From: Paragyromitra xinjiangensis
Lineage: Eukaryota > Ascomycota > Pezizomycetes > Pezizales > Discinaceae
Assembly (NCBI GenBank): GCA_038503065.1
Contig: JBCAMK010000008.1
Coordinates: 682,001 to 746,000 of the forward strand
DNA: 64,000 nt
Direction: 5' to 3'
Shown here: piece by piece, positions 1 to 10,712 of the stretch
How the letters are laid out: the number at the start of each line of letters is the position of its first letter
Numbering within the stretch: the first letter of the stretch is position 1
Notes under the pieces: model-generated
Seen by the model: only the letters and a program-made list of their open reading frames with translations
The model's database searches: none
What the model was told of the DNA's origin: nothing
Made by a program: the position numbers and the translations under genes

Positions 1-544
1 TCCAAGCGCTGGCCTGTGTGGGTGCAACCTGCACACTGCACCGACCTCCTGGCGCTCGGCTGCGGCCACCCGCGCCCAGATGTGGTACTTAGCGAAATCC
101 AGCAGGTTGCCCGATTGAATTTTTTTCTCTAAGTCCCTGAAAACTTGGGACTTAGCAAAATTCACGTCGCCTCCCCGAGGCACTTAGCAAGTTTCAAAAA
201 TCTCCAGGTTGCTTAGTCATCGCTTAGTCGTCGCCAAAGCAACATCTAGTAAGACACCAATCTCCACCTCCCCCTATTCCCTCCCGTCCTTCCTACTATT
301 ACTTCCCCCTATTCCCTCCCACCCATTCCCTACCTTGCTGTACCATAGTACTTTGCTAACATCGTGACTTTTAGGCTCGAAGTACCAAGCTCTGCTTGCA
401 AAGAACCTCCTAGGTAACGTCTTGATTCCGTTTATTTGACTCCCGCTGATATGCCTCCTAGACTCGCGTCAATCTGCTGCTTCAGCTTCCTCTGCCTCCA
501 CTGGCTGCCTGCTTCGCTGCTTCTGCCTAAGCGAGCTCAGGAGG
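1..544. other. No recognisable gene
   Basis: No coding region, RNA gene or known repeat is recognised here. Short phrases such as CTTAGC recur a few times between about 90 and 230, which suggests degenerate repeat DNA. From about 460 the text grades into the minisatellite to the right. Confidence 0.5.
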
Positions 545-853
545 TGGCTTAATTGGCTGATCGATCCACTGCCTGAGCCTCCGCTGCCTCCTGGAGGTCG
601 TCGATCTGCTTCCTGAGCTTCCTCCGCCTCCTGGAGGTCGTCAATTCGCTGCCTGAGCTTCCGCCACCTCAGTCAATTGATCAATTTGCTGCTGCAGCCT
701 CCGCTGCCTGCGCCATATGGTCAATTCGCTGCCTGAGCTTCCACTGCCTCCGCCACAGCTGCAGCAGCTTCCGCTGCCTGCGCCAAATGGTCAATTTGCT
801 GCCTGAGCTTCTGCCGCCTCCGCCACAGCTGCAGCAGCTTCCGCTGCCTGCGC
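545..853. repeat. Minisatellite, left part
   Basis: Degenerate tandem units of roughly 40 bp built from GCTGCCTGAGCTTCC, GCTGCCTCCGCC and CATATGGTCAATTC blocks. The same array continues at 7693-8210, so LINE A split one array. Open frames across it are Leu/Pro/Ala-rich by-products of the repeat on either strand, so I do not call them genes. Confidence 0.8.
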
Positions 854-868
854 CATATGGTCAATTCG

Positions 869-1414
869 GGAAGCAGCGACAACCATTCTACCAGGACGAA
901 TTTTCGAAAATAACTCCACAACCAACAGAGATATCATCAAACCGACTTCATATTCGGAATCAGCGCCCCTTTTTACCCCCTTCTACACCTCCTGGGAAAT
1001 CCATCTCTTCTATTGCAGAAGTTGTTGTGATTTTCCCCTTCATTTCCCCTCTTTGGGGCTCACCCCACCAAAAAACCCGCCGAGCCCCCCCTCAAAATCG
1101 TCGCCAGTCAACCAGTTCTTGTCCGATTGACCTGAAACTTGCACATCCACGCCGCCTACATACTACGGCCCAGGATTTTTAGTTTCAGCCAAATCGGGCC
1201 ACAGGCGCCCGAGTAGTACTCATTTTATCGCCCAAAATCGCCAGAAATCTCGGAATATTGCAATTCTGACTGACAGCACATCACCTGCTACCTTCTGGAA
1301 CATTCCATCGGTGGAACCCAATCAGCCTCTGGTCTTCAACGTCCAATCAACTTTTGTCTCGGCAATTTATTTTTAGTTTCCGTTACACAAAAATTTCCGA
1401 AAATTTCCGGAACC
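869..1414 (+). other. LINE A 5' UTR
   Basis: This is the stretch between the left TSD and the ORF1 start. Around 1099-1135 it holds AACCAGTTCTTGTCCGATTGAC. A related phrase (CCAGTTTTA, CGATT) occurs twice in the 5' UTRs of B and C. That points to a conserved 5' region, perhaps an internal promoter, which is inference. Confidence 0.5.
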
Positions 1415-3019
1415 ATGTCGGCCCACGGGGATGAAATGCAAGATGATACGGAACTTCCCGTTGTGCCTCCATCTTCACCTCCCTCCAGCCCCACCATGAC
1501 TGCCACCAACCGATTCCTGAACGTCAGTCAGCATGCTCCTGACATCATGAGCAGCGACCCTATTTCCTCCACCACCAAACCTCTCCCGGCACCATTTGCT
1601 CGCAAGATTACACTCCCACCACCATTCTTCTCCTCAGCTGGCAACTCCCCCACACATCCTCTATCATTTAGGAACACTTTGGGAGGAATTGACCTCACCT
1701 ACGAGCCAGAACCAATGACCAGGACCAGATCCGCAGCTGGCCCGTCAAAGAGAACCTTTGGCAACCAACAGCAATCTGCTCCCCCTCCCAAACGCACTCC
1801 CACCTACTTTGCACTCCCAATGAGTCAAAACGACGTCAACCAACACCTCATGGCACAGAATGAACACCTGAACAAGGAAATCGCTGAGCTCAAGATGATG
1901 GTTAGCAACCTCACCACCCAAATCTCAACCTCCCTGGGCTCCATGAGCCACACTGTGATCGGGAAAGTGGATTCAATCCACCGCACCCTGAAAGCAACTA
2001 CTGTCGTACCAGCAATCACAACAACAACAATCCCCACCGCTCCCCAACAACCCAAGAAGAACAAGGGAAAGGGAAAGGCAACTGAAAACGCGCCAGCACC
2101 TCCTCCCCCTCCTCCACCTCCTGCACCAAAGACTTGGGCCACTGTGGCAAAAGATGGAAAGCCTGCGAAGGCCAACACTGACACCCCCACAACCCCAACC
2201 CCAGAACTCACCAAGAACATGATTGTCCAACGCAGTGGTGATCAGAAAGAAGAAAGCCTCAACCTCCTTGTCCTGCGCAATACCATCAACAAAGAACTCC
2301 TGACTGCCAAAGCACCAGAAAGCCTCCAGATCTCAGGAGTCTCCTAGAACCTGAAAGCACATCTCCTGCTCTACACTCGCAATGGATTCACCAGCACTGA
2401 CTTTGACCTGCACAAGGCCACCATTGAGAAAGTTGTGAAGGAAAGCGATGAGAAAGCTCTCTTTCTCTCCAAACAGGAGTCCTGGCACAAGGTTGCCATT
2501 CACGGAGTCCCAATCATGGAATACCCCGACAATCGTACCGGCATGAGCGACCTGCAAAATGAACTGGAATACCAAAACAGTGATCTCAAACTGGCAGCAC
2601 CTCCTCGCTACATGACCCACCCTGACAAGAGAAATGGAAAGTCCCACAGCTCGGTGATGATTGCCATCACCAGCAAAAGCATGTACAACAAACTGATCAA
2701 AAACGGAATCCTCATCTTTGGCCAAAGACACAGGACCAGAGCCTACTTGACTGCGCGCCCTGGTGACCAATGTTCTAACTGTCAAAAGTTTGGACACAAG
2801 TTCCAGAGATGCCCCTCCTCCAAGCCAGCCTGTGCCTACTGTGGACACGACCATGCCACCAACAAGCACTTCTGTGGGACTTGCAGAGCCACTGACTCCT
2901 GCGCCCACATGCCTCCCAAATGCATCAACTGTGGTGGCACACATAAAGCCACTGACAGATCCTGTGTTGCACGCCCAGACCTCTCCCGAACTGAAAAAGA
3001 CATCATGGTGGAACAATGA
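1415..3019 (+). pseudogene. LINE A ORF1 (Gag-like nucleic-acid-binding protein), one stop
   Basis: ORF1 proteins of this type bind the element RNA and form the RNP. The frame runs 534 codons from ATG 1415 but is cut by TAG at 2345-2347, after which the same frame continues at once. The N-terminal third is Pro/Ser/Thr-rich. A short coiled-coil stretch lies near residues 140-170, and a poly-proline run near 230. Three zinc knuckles follow from about residue 452: CSNCQKFGHKFQRC, then a CX2C-H-C unit, then one starting CINCGG. The final TGA overlaps the ORF2 ATG (ATGA). The stop probably came from CAG to TAG; readthrough is possible but the other lesions argue for decay. Confidence 0.8.
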
Positions 3020-6000
3020 TTGTGCAACCAAACCCACACAAGATCCGCCTGATGCAACACAACTGCCGAAGAAACCAAAATGTTATGTTATCCCTCCTCG
3101 ACTCAGCCTCAGAAACGGCTGATATAGTTATTATTCAAGAACCCTTTGTTATGCCCGATACTTCCCCTGACGCACCACCAAACTCCTGGACAGCAATATC
3201 TCATGGGTCATTTGCAAGAATGATTCCAAGCTGTATTAACCGCCCTCGAACCATGACCTTTATATCAAAATCCAACCTCTTCCTGAAATATCAGCCAAGG
3301 CCCGACATCATCAATAACGAAGATATACAGGCCATAGAGCTGTCAACCCCCTCCATTCCTTCCTTTACCCTCCTCAACATCTACAATGAACAACCTGCAG
3401 CATCACAACGATCTCCTGACAACCACCCGCAATACACAGTTGAACGTGTACTTGTGGGACTAAAGCTACCAGAACGCTGTATCATGGCAGGTGACTTCAA
3501 TGCCCACCATCCTCTCTAGGACTCACGAGTCTGTTCACCAAAACAACATGAAGCTCTTCTAGCTATACTAGAAGAATTCAATTACACCCTCATTAACGAG
3601 CCGGACATTTATACCTACAACTACTCAACAGGCACTGGCAGATCCGTTTTGGATCTTGCCTTCTCCTCCTCACTGATGACAGACTTGATTATGAACTGGG
3701 CAGTCATGGAAGACCTTGCAACAGGATCCGACCATGAAGTTGTTCAGTTTGAAATTGCTTCCGACTCTTTGGAATGTGCCCCCCCACCATCAACGGAACA
3801 ATTTAATTGGGCCAAGGCGGACTGGGACGGCTTCCAACAAACTTTCACCCTTTCCTCCATCACTACTAAAGACACCTGGGAGTTCCTACACTCCCACCCA
3901 ACTCATTCAAACCTAGATGAGGCAGCTCAACACCTACGAGATTCAATCATAGCAGCTGCCAACATCCATGTACCCAAACGAAAACCATCACCCTTCCCCA
4001 AACCTTGGTGGAATGAAGACATCAGAGAAGGACGCAGACATATGAAGACAGCCCTCAGGGACTGGAGAACAGATCAGACTCCAACCATGTGGCGAAGATT
4101 CAAAAACCTGCGAACATCCTACTTCAGACGAATCAGAACAGCAAAAAGTGAACACTGGAATACATTCCTTGAAGAAGCTCACGGAAAAGATGACTTCACA
4201 GCAATGAGGTACACCAAGCCTCGCAGATGTGAACGCACCCCCACCCTACACAATCCCACCACCCTCCAAGAGTCCAAAACCTTTGAAGAGAAAGCCAATC
4301 TCTTCCGAGCAACTCTATTCCCTCCCCCTCCCTCAGTGGAACTTGATGAACCTGTTCCAGCAGGAAAACACAAGATCCCATGGAAAGACCTCACCAACGA
4401 CGAGATTTGGAAAGCAATCATGACCTCAGCACCAAAGAAAGCCCCTGGACCTGATGGAATTGGCTTCCTATGCATTAAAAAAGCATACCAAGTCGACCCA
4501 ACGCAGTTCAATTCCTTCTACAAAGCCACCATGAAAGCAGGATACCACCCAACCATATGGCATGAAGCAACAATTGCAATCATTAGAAAGGCCAATAAAC
4601 CTGACTATATGATAGCAAAAGCCTACCGACCAGTATCACTCCTCAACTGCCTCGGCAAAGTCTCAGAAAAGATCATAGCAACCCGATTAGCATTTATGGC
4701 AGAAAGATATCAGCTTCTCCATAGATGGCAAATCGGAGGTCGACCAAAAAGATCAGCTGTGGATGCTTGCATGCTTATCAGCACGCTTGCCGATGCAGCC
4801 AAAAAGAAAGGCCTAACACTCTCTGCACTTTGCATGGACGTGAAAGGTGCATATGATTTTGTATTCAAACGACGACTGATCAAGACCATGATAGAACTGG
4901 ACCTTCATCAGCAAGAACAAAAAATGACCTATTTGAAATTAGGATCATGTTCTTACCTCTGTGACCTATTTGGCTCCTATTTGGACCTCTGTGGCCTCTG
5001 TGGCCTCTGCAGAGGAAAATATCGAAATTTCCTCGGAAACCTCCACAGAGGAATGTTGACCTCTGCAGAGGCCACAGAGGCCAAATAGGAGCCAAATAGG
5101 CCACAGAGGTCAAATAGGCCACAGAGGAATGTCGTTTGTTTTTGCTGATGTTCCACTTCCCATCTGTCGATGGGTGGACTCCTTCCTCAGCAATCGAACA
5201 GCCTGTATGGCATTTGACGGTGAAATTGAAGCCATGGCACCCATTCAAACTGGCATCCCACAAGGATCCCCCACCTCCCCTATCCTCTTCCTCCTCTACC
5301 TGGCTCCGTTGTTCAACGAGCTAGAAGAAAAATATCCTGATTCCACCTGCCCCAGCTATGTTGATGATGTGGGCCTTCTGGTTACAGGAAAGTCTGAAGC
5401 AGAAAACTCTCGAACACTGGAAGCAATGGCACTCACCTCCTCCGAATGGGGTGAAAAAAATGCCTTGTACTTTGACAATCCAAAGACAGAACTCACTCAC
5501 TTCCACTCCAGACGATCATCGGACACTTCTGATGAAGCCAAAGTGACAATGCCTGATGGCAACGTGATTGAGGCTGCAGATGTCCAGCGATGGCTGGGTG
5601 TCTGGTTTGACCGCAAACTCACATTCAAGCACCATGTGAAGACCAAAGCTGCCTCCGCCCTTCGAGCCTTCATGGCTATCTCCCGTCTCGCAAGCACAGA
5701 AAAAAGACTGAGTTACAAAGCACTCCGCCAACTCTACCAAACCTGTGTAGCCACCATCAGTGACTTCAGAGCTGAAGTATGGTGGAACGGGCAGATTGGA
5801 CTCAGCAACACCATCCAGAAAGTCCAGAATCAAGCAATGCGCAAGATTGCTGGAGCCTTCAGAACCTCACCTGTCCATGCCCTGGAAGCAGAGACAGGAC
5901 TCCTCTCTACCCCAATCAGATTGGATGAGTTGCAAAGGAAATATGCACTCCGAGTCCTTTCCCTACCCAACACCCATCCCATCACCTCCCTCTGCCCTGA

Positions 6001-7267
6001 TTCCTGGCCTTCAACCCAGGAAAACAACAACCCAGATAGCTCCAACAACACTCCATGGCACCAAACCACCACCTCCCCCAAATACGAAACAAGACTACAT
6101 AGGATACTGGCATCTACCAACAAATGGGTCCAGCCACAATCAGAAATTGAATGCGTAGACAATCTGGCATGCCCGCCATGGCACCAAAACACCATAGACA
6201 TCTACATTGACCCTGCAGACAAAGACGCCGCAGCAGAAAACCATCGGAACCACACAGCTGGAGACAGTACTAGGACTGATCGCCTAGTATTCTACACTGA
6301 TGGCTCCCTCCTGGAAGGCAAAACAGGAGCTGGAGTTGCTGGTTTCCGCAGAGGTCACTCTGTGGTCAACAAATCCTACCACCTCGGCAAAGAAAATGAA
6401 GTCTTCAACGCAGAACTTTATGGTATTGTAAAAGCCACTAAGCAAGCAATCCTACAAGTACAGTGATCACCTCACCTGACAAATGATGTCTACATCTACT
6501 GTGACAACCAAGCAGCAGTACAACGAATGACAACACCCCTCCCTATGCCAGGCCAACACCTGGTCATTGAAGCCCGCAACAACTTGCTTCAACTCGAAGA
6601 CAATGGCATCAAAACCCATGTTTATTGGGTACCAGGACATGTCAACGTTGCCGGCAACGAGCTAGCTGATAAGCTCACCAAGATAGGAGCCCAAGGAACC
6701 AGGATAGAATCAGATGTCCTCACCTCCATCACATACCTCAAGAGAAACATCAAGGAACACTCCCTGACGACATGGAAAGCCAAATGGAAGCAGGCAAAGA
6801 AAGGCCGCAGCTACTACGGACAACCAGCACTGAAACCAAGTGCCCCGCTGAAGGGAAACATCCCCAGAAGAACAGCCTCCACCATCACTCAAATGAGAAC
6901 CGGACATGGATACACCAAATCCTACCTCGCCAGAATCCCTACCAACAACATTGAAGACACCAAATGCAAGTGTGGCTTCAATAACCAAACACCACAACAC
7001 CTACTGCTAGAGTGTGGCCAGGAACCACTTCCTACCCATCGCAAAGCACTCAAAGCAGCCCTTAAACCAATGCCACTCACATGGAGAACTGCGATGCATA
7101 CCAATGCTGGCCTTGCTGCCACCATTGAAACATTCCTCACACCAACCCAAATCGCTACCAGAAATTGGACCCTGGAACGACAAGAAGACAACAGGTACTC
7201 CCACCAAGGAATATACCTCTACAACAACGAAGAGGAAGAGAGCGAAGGAGAAAGAGAGAACGGCTAG
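3016..7267 (+). pseudogene. LINE A ORF2 (endonuclease-RT-RNase H), broken
   Basis: The polyprotein nicks DNA and copies element RNA. The APE endonuclease (3016 to about 3770) shows HNC, QEPF, GDFNAHHPL, LDLAF and SDH. The RT (about 4400-5700) shows PGPDGI, YRPVSLL, IPQGSP and the catalytic YVDD near 5360. RNase H (about 6290-6690) shows YTDGS, NAELYGI, YCDNQ and GNELAD. A C-terminal CxC...H...C lies near 6964. Lesions: TAG at 3517-3519 where family logic expects TGG (HHPLW); a 245-bp foldback insertion plus 2-bp TSD at 4906-5152, whose removal restores DLPLPICRW in frame; TGA at 6464-6466 inside RNase H. Confidence 0.85.
4906..5150. mobile_element. 245-bp foldback MITE inside LINE A
   Basis: The ends are inverted: CATCAGCAAGAACAAA on the left and, read as reverse complement, CATCAGCAAAAACAAA on the right. 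Nearly the whole element folds back through repeated CCTCTGTGGCC and GGCCACAGAGG units. A 2-bp TT is duplicated (4904-4905 and 5151-5152). Removing the element with one TT restores the RT frame exactly, which fixes its limits. It has no coding capacity and I cannot assign a superfamily. Confidence 0.8.
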
Positions 7268-7692
7268 TAAGAACGGGCTATAGGCCCAAAGCATGCGATG
7301 GTGAAGGACGATATAAAACTGATGAATACCCTGAAAGTGGGGTGAGATGGAACATGACCGTGTGGAGGATTTCTGATTATAAAAACTGTTTGAGTATTTC
7401 CCTATGATTTTACCCTGTCAATTGATATTCCGTTCGTTTCTACTGTTCAGTAGAACTTTGAGATAAAAATTGTTATTTCCTCTTTTGTTATTTTCCTTTT
7501 GTTATTTTGTTTTGATTTATGTTTCTTCTGTTTTTCGCAAAGGGATATCTGATGTGGATATCTACTAATTAGTTGGTTCATGTTCGCGGATGATTTTCCT
7601 TTGTTAGTTATTGTGCGGTCATGGGGTTTCCTTTCACTGTATGCCATATCCGTTACGGATTTATGCAATATGAGCAATAAATAAATAAATAA
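7268..7692 (+). other. LINE A 3' UTR, terminal hairpin and TAAA tail
   Basis: It contains the conserved phrase GCTATAGGC (7277-7285) and a hairpin ATCCG-TTA-CGGAT (7648-7660), and ends in tandem TAAA units. Both blocks recur at the same relative place in B and C. They are the likely recognition signal for reverse transcription (inference). Confidence 0.7.
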
Positions 7693-8210
7693 CATATGGT
7701 CAATTCGCTGCCAGAGCTTCCGCCGCCTCTGCCACAGCTGCAGCAGCTTCCGCTGCCTGCACTATATGGTCGATCCGCTGCCTGAGCTTCCTGAGCTTCC
7801 TGAGCTTCCGCCACCTCCTGAAGGTCGTCAATCCGCTGCTTGAGCTTCCTCCGCCTCCGCCATATGGTCAATTCGCTGCCTGAGCTTCCTCCGCCTCCAC
7901 CAATTGGTCAATTCACTGCTGCAGCTTCCGCAGCCTCCGCCATATGGTCAATTCGCTGCCTGAGCCTCTGCTTCCTCCGCCATATGGTCAATTCGCTGCA
8001 GCAGCCTCCGCTGCCTGCGCCATATGGTCCATTCGCTGCCTGAGCCTCCGCTGCCTCCGCCATATGGTCAATTCGCTGCAGCAGCCTCCACTGCCTGCAC
8101 CATATGGTCAATTCGCTGCCTGAGCTTCCTCTGCCTCCGCCAATTGATCGATTTGCTGCTGCAGCTTCCGCTGCCTGCGCCAATTGGTCCATTCGCTGCC
8201 TCTGTTCCCC
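7693..8210. repeat. Minisatellite, right part
   Basis: This continues the array at 545-853, with the unit CGCCATATGGTCAATTCGCT followed by GCCTGAGCTTCC-type blocks. About a dozen imperfect units are visible. The LINE A TSD is simply one unit's CATATGGTCAATTCG. Confidence 0.85.
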
Positions 8211-8564
8211 CCCTACCCCTAGGATACGAAGAACAGATACATGTACATATAGAGCTATACAGAAATAATAGAACGATTGTAAACAAGAATATGGGCGAAA
8301 GCATTCAAACTAGACCACAGGGTGACCTGCTGAAAATGTGATTCTGTGGGCGCACAGCTCTCTCCCTGCTGTCCTCCCGATGCTCGTCAACCCTCCGTGG
8401 TCACCCAGAGAATAGCCTCCTGATCCTAGGGCGCCCCCATGCCGACCTCTAGTAAGCTGTCGCCCAGACGTGAAGGGCAAATTTTACAGCCTGAGGGAGA
8501 GCTATATTCCGCCCCGACCGCCTGGGGCGCCTGATGCATTGGGCGGACCGGGCAACAATCCGTT
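8211..8564. other. No recognisable gene
   Basis: No coding region is recognised. The right end of this stretch, TTTTTTTGCTGATG at 8563-8576 followed by TT, matches the right terminus of the foldback MITE found in LINE A. It may be the end of a related element lying against the gypsy G1 remnant. Confidence 0.4.
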
Positions 8565-8576
8565 TTTTTGCTGATG

Positions 8577-9157
8577 TTTCTCCAAACACAGATTTGGACA
8601 GCTCAAGATATTTATGAAACCAGCACCAACAGGCACCGAATCCCGGCCCCTGCTTATCGTGTCGGGATCAGGTCTTTGTGTCTACCAAGAATATACGCAC
8701 TTCACGGATTTCAAGGAAATTAGATTGGAAATGGATGGGCCCGTACCCTGTCAAACGAATTGTGTCTCCCTATGCCTACGAGATTGACCTCCCCGCATCA
8801 GTCAAATACCATCCCGTCTTTCATGTTTCCCTTCTGAAGCCAACCGCCATGGACCCTCTACCAGAACAGATTATTCCTCCACCACCCCCGATCCAAGTCA
8901 ATGACCATGAGGAGTTTTATATTGATGAGGTTCTAGACTCCCGGTTACAGCACGGAAAACTGGAATACTTGGTGAAATGGACCGGTTACGCCCTACCTAC
9001 ATGGGAGTCAGCAAAAGACCATCAAGAGACACAGGCGGTAGAGGTGTTCCATCAACGATATCCCGGTAAACCTAATGATGTTTTGCCTTTGGTTCGCAGG
9101 AGCTCACGCTTGAGAGGAGGGGCTACTTTCACGGATGAAATGAAGTCGGAGGATTAG
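8577..9157 (+). pseudogene. Gypsy G1 remnant: integrase C-terminus plus chromodomain
   Basis: Only the 3' end of a chromovirus pol remains. The downstream frame (from 8678) gives the integrase C-terminal fold (WKWMGPYPV, HPVFHVSLLKP) and a chromodomain with EYLVKWTGY and TWE, ending SSRLRGG-rich. The upstream part reads in another frame (IWTAQDIYETSTNRH), so about one base has been lost near 8663. Everything 5' of this, including RT and the integrase core, is missing. Chromodomains guide chromovirus integration to heterochromatin. Confidence 0.8.
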
Positions 9158-9165
9158 GATGGGCA

Positions 9166-9345
9166 TGTGATTGTGGTTTGGTTGCAACCAAGGCAGTGTA
9201 TGTTTTCTTCTTCTTTCTTTTGGTTTTGGTTGCACCCGATAGAAGGAGTGTGGTATGGCTTAGTCATAGAATGGAAAGTGGGGTATATAAGCGATGGATT
9301 TCCGTTGTTCTGTTCTTTTCTTTCTATCTTTTGTTAAGCAACGTT
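9166..9345 (+). repeat. Probable G1 3' LTR, left part (split by LINE D)
   Basis: After the G1 stop and a purine-rich stretch the text starts TGTGATTGTGG at 9166, a plausible LTR start. A TATA-like TATATAAG lies at about 9285. The candidate end, GTCACA at 61612, pairs with TGTGA and lies just past the LINE D tail. I could not find the D target duplication, so the right limit of this piece is a guess. Confidence 0.4.
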
Positions 9346-10273
9346 TCTTCTCTCTACCCGAGCGCATAACTTCCCGATTTGGAAACCTCAACGCCAACGC
9401 AACACCCAAATCTCGCGATAAGTCTGTAACTTCGACTTCAACCCAACCCCCCACGATACTTTTTGTGTGCCTGCTTAACACAACAACGTATCGTTTTGCC
9501 CGCTGGGTTTTTTTATAGAAACCAAGTCCCCCTCTTTCACACAACGCTCTTTGCGCATGGTCGGCTAGCCTGATCATGTCGCAACTTCCCATCAACGATC
9601 CCCTCACCTGGAAACAGACCCCCAAGCGAGGTCAGTCTTCCCAAGGCCAAAGACAAGGCTCACCTGCCCCAGCATCGGGAGTGCAAACCACTCTCCCATA
9701 CATCCCCTCGCGACACTCCACACCAGCGCCAGGGCAAGGACCCAGCACCATCCAGGATTCACAGGACCTTGAGATGTCAGGACAATCTCACACCCTTGGG
9801 GAATCGAAATATTCCCACTCCAACCCACAGAATCTCCCACCACTCACAGACCCGCACAGTTCCGACATGAGACAGGCTACAGATGAGGATTACACCCTCC
9901 CCTTTTCTCCAAATGTCGACTACACAGGCGACAGAGACAGACTTATTGCCCTCGGCATTGACTGGGCAACTTCTAATTTCACCACCTTCGTGGTTAGGCA
10001 TTCTAGTGCCATCCTTTTCCAAAAACTCGCCGCCCTTGACACTCAGGTCAATGATAATGTGGTCTCAACGGCCCAACTCACCTCAAGAACCCTTGGCCTA
10101 GAAAGGGCATCCAACTCAATGGCAGACAGGATCAACAGCATCGCGAACAAAACCTTCGCGAATTACCAACCACCACCACCTGCGGCAGACTCACAAGGAA
10201 GAAGCAGGAACCCCAAGAAGAACGCAAACCAAGCCCCTCAACAACCCCCTCCACAAACCACACCCCTTCCAGC

Positions 10274-10712
10274 GCTCATACTGACAACAACAACCACGAA
10301 ACGACTTTTTGGTCATAACTCCACCAGTTTTACTTCGATTAACGAGATTTTTGGTTATTCGGACTCGCCTCACTGCCCCCGTTCGATCCTGCTATTGTAC
10401 GTCGAGGTCGCTCTCGATTTGCAAAAGTTGTTGTCGAATTCGCTATTTTACCCCTCTTTCTCCCCCTACACCCCAAATTTTGAGTTTCTGCAAAACCTCA
10501 TATCTCCACCAATACTACTCCGATTGACTCGACCCCGGGCTTTTTGGAGTCCCCTCACTGTGCCCGTTCGATCGCCCTCTTGTTCGTCCGGATCCGAGCA
10601 GTTTTGCAGAAGTTGTTGACACTTCCTGCTCCCACCCTCCCCCACCCGCCAGGGACCCCCCTAGGGCCCAACAACACCTCCCCCCACCTCCTGTAGGTTC
10701 AGGACCATCACC
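10274..10712 (+). other. Element B 5' UTR with duplicated block
   Basis: Two related blocks of about 185 bp start near 10319 and 10503. Each carries an ACTCCACCAGTTTTACTCCG-like phrase, a CCCGTTCGATC phrase and GCAAAAGTTGTTG or GCAGAAGTTGTTG. Element C has the same pair. Tandem 5' UTR blocks are common promoter monomers in LINEs, so a promoter role is plausible but unproven. Confidence 0.55.

Larger units (their letters stand above)
869..7692 (+). mobile_element. LINE A, full-length non-LTR retrotransposon
   Basis: It is bounded by a perfect 15-bp target-site duplication, CATATGGTCAATTCG, at 854-868 and 7693-7707. Order: 5' UTR (869-1414), ORF1, ORF2 (endonuclease, RT, RNase H, CCHC), 3' UTR, and a (TAAA)n tail. 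The RNase H after RT and the APE-type endonuclease suggest a Tad/I-like group. Three in-frame stops and a foldback insertion make it inactive. It shares its 3' end with ORF1-only elements B and C. Confidence 0.88.

Noticed and set aside
545..853. CRISPR-like array
   Set aside because: No constant repeat with unique spacers, and the setting is a eukaryotic transposon heap.
2345..2347. Programmed readthrough of the LINE A ORF1 stop
   Set aside because: LINE A has two further stops and an insertion in ORF2, so simple decay is enough.
545..8210. Open frames within the minisatellite as a repeat protein gene
   Set aside because: Frames are open on both strands with low-complexity Leu/Pro/Ala products, and the unit length is irregular. 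It is a by-product of the repeat.
9346..9575. A TSD for LINE D (TTTCTT near 9342 and 61534)
   Set aside because: Only six matching bases in T-rich text, which is too weak to set the border.
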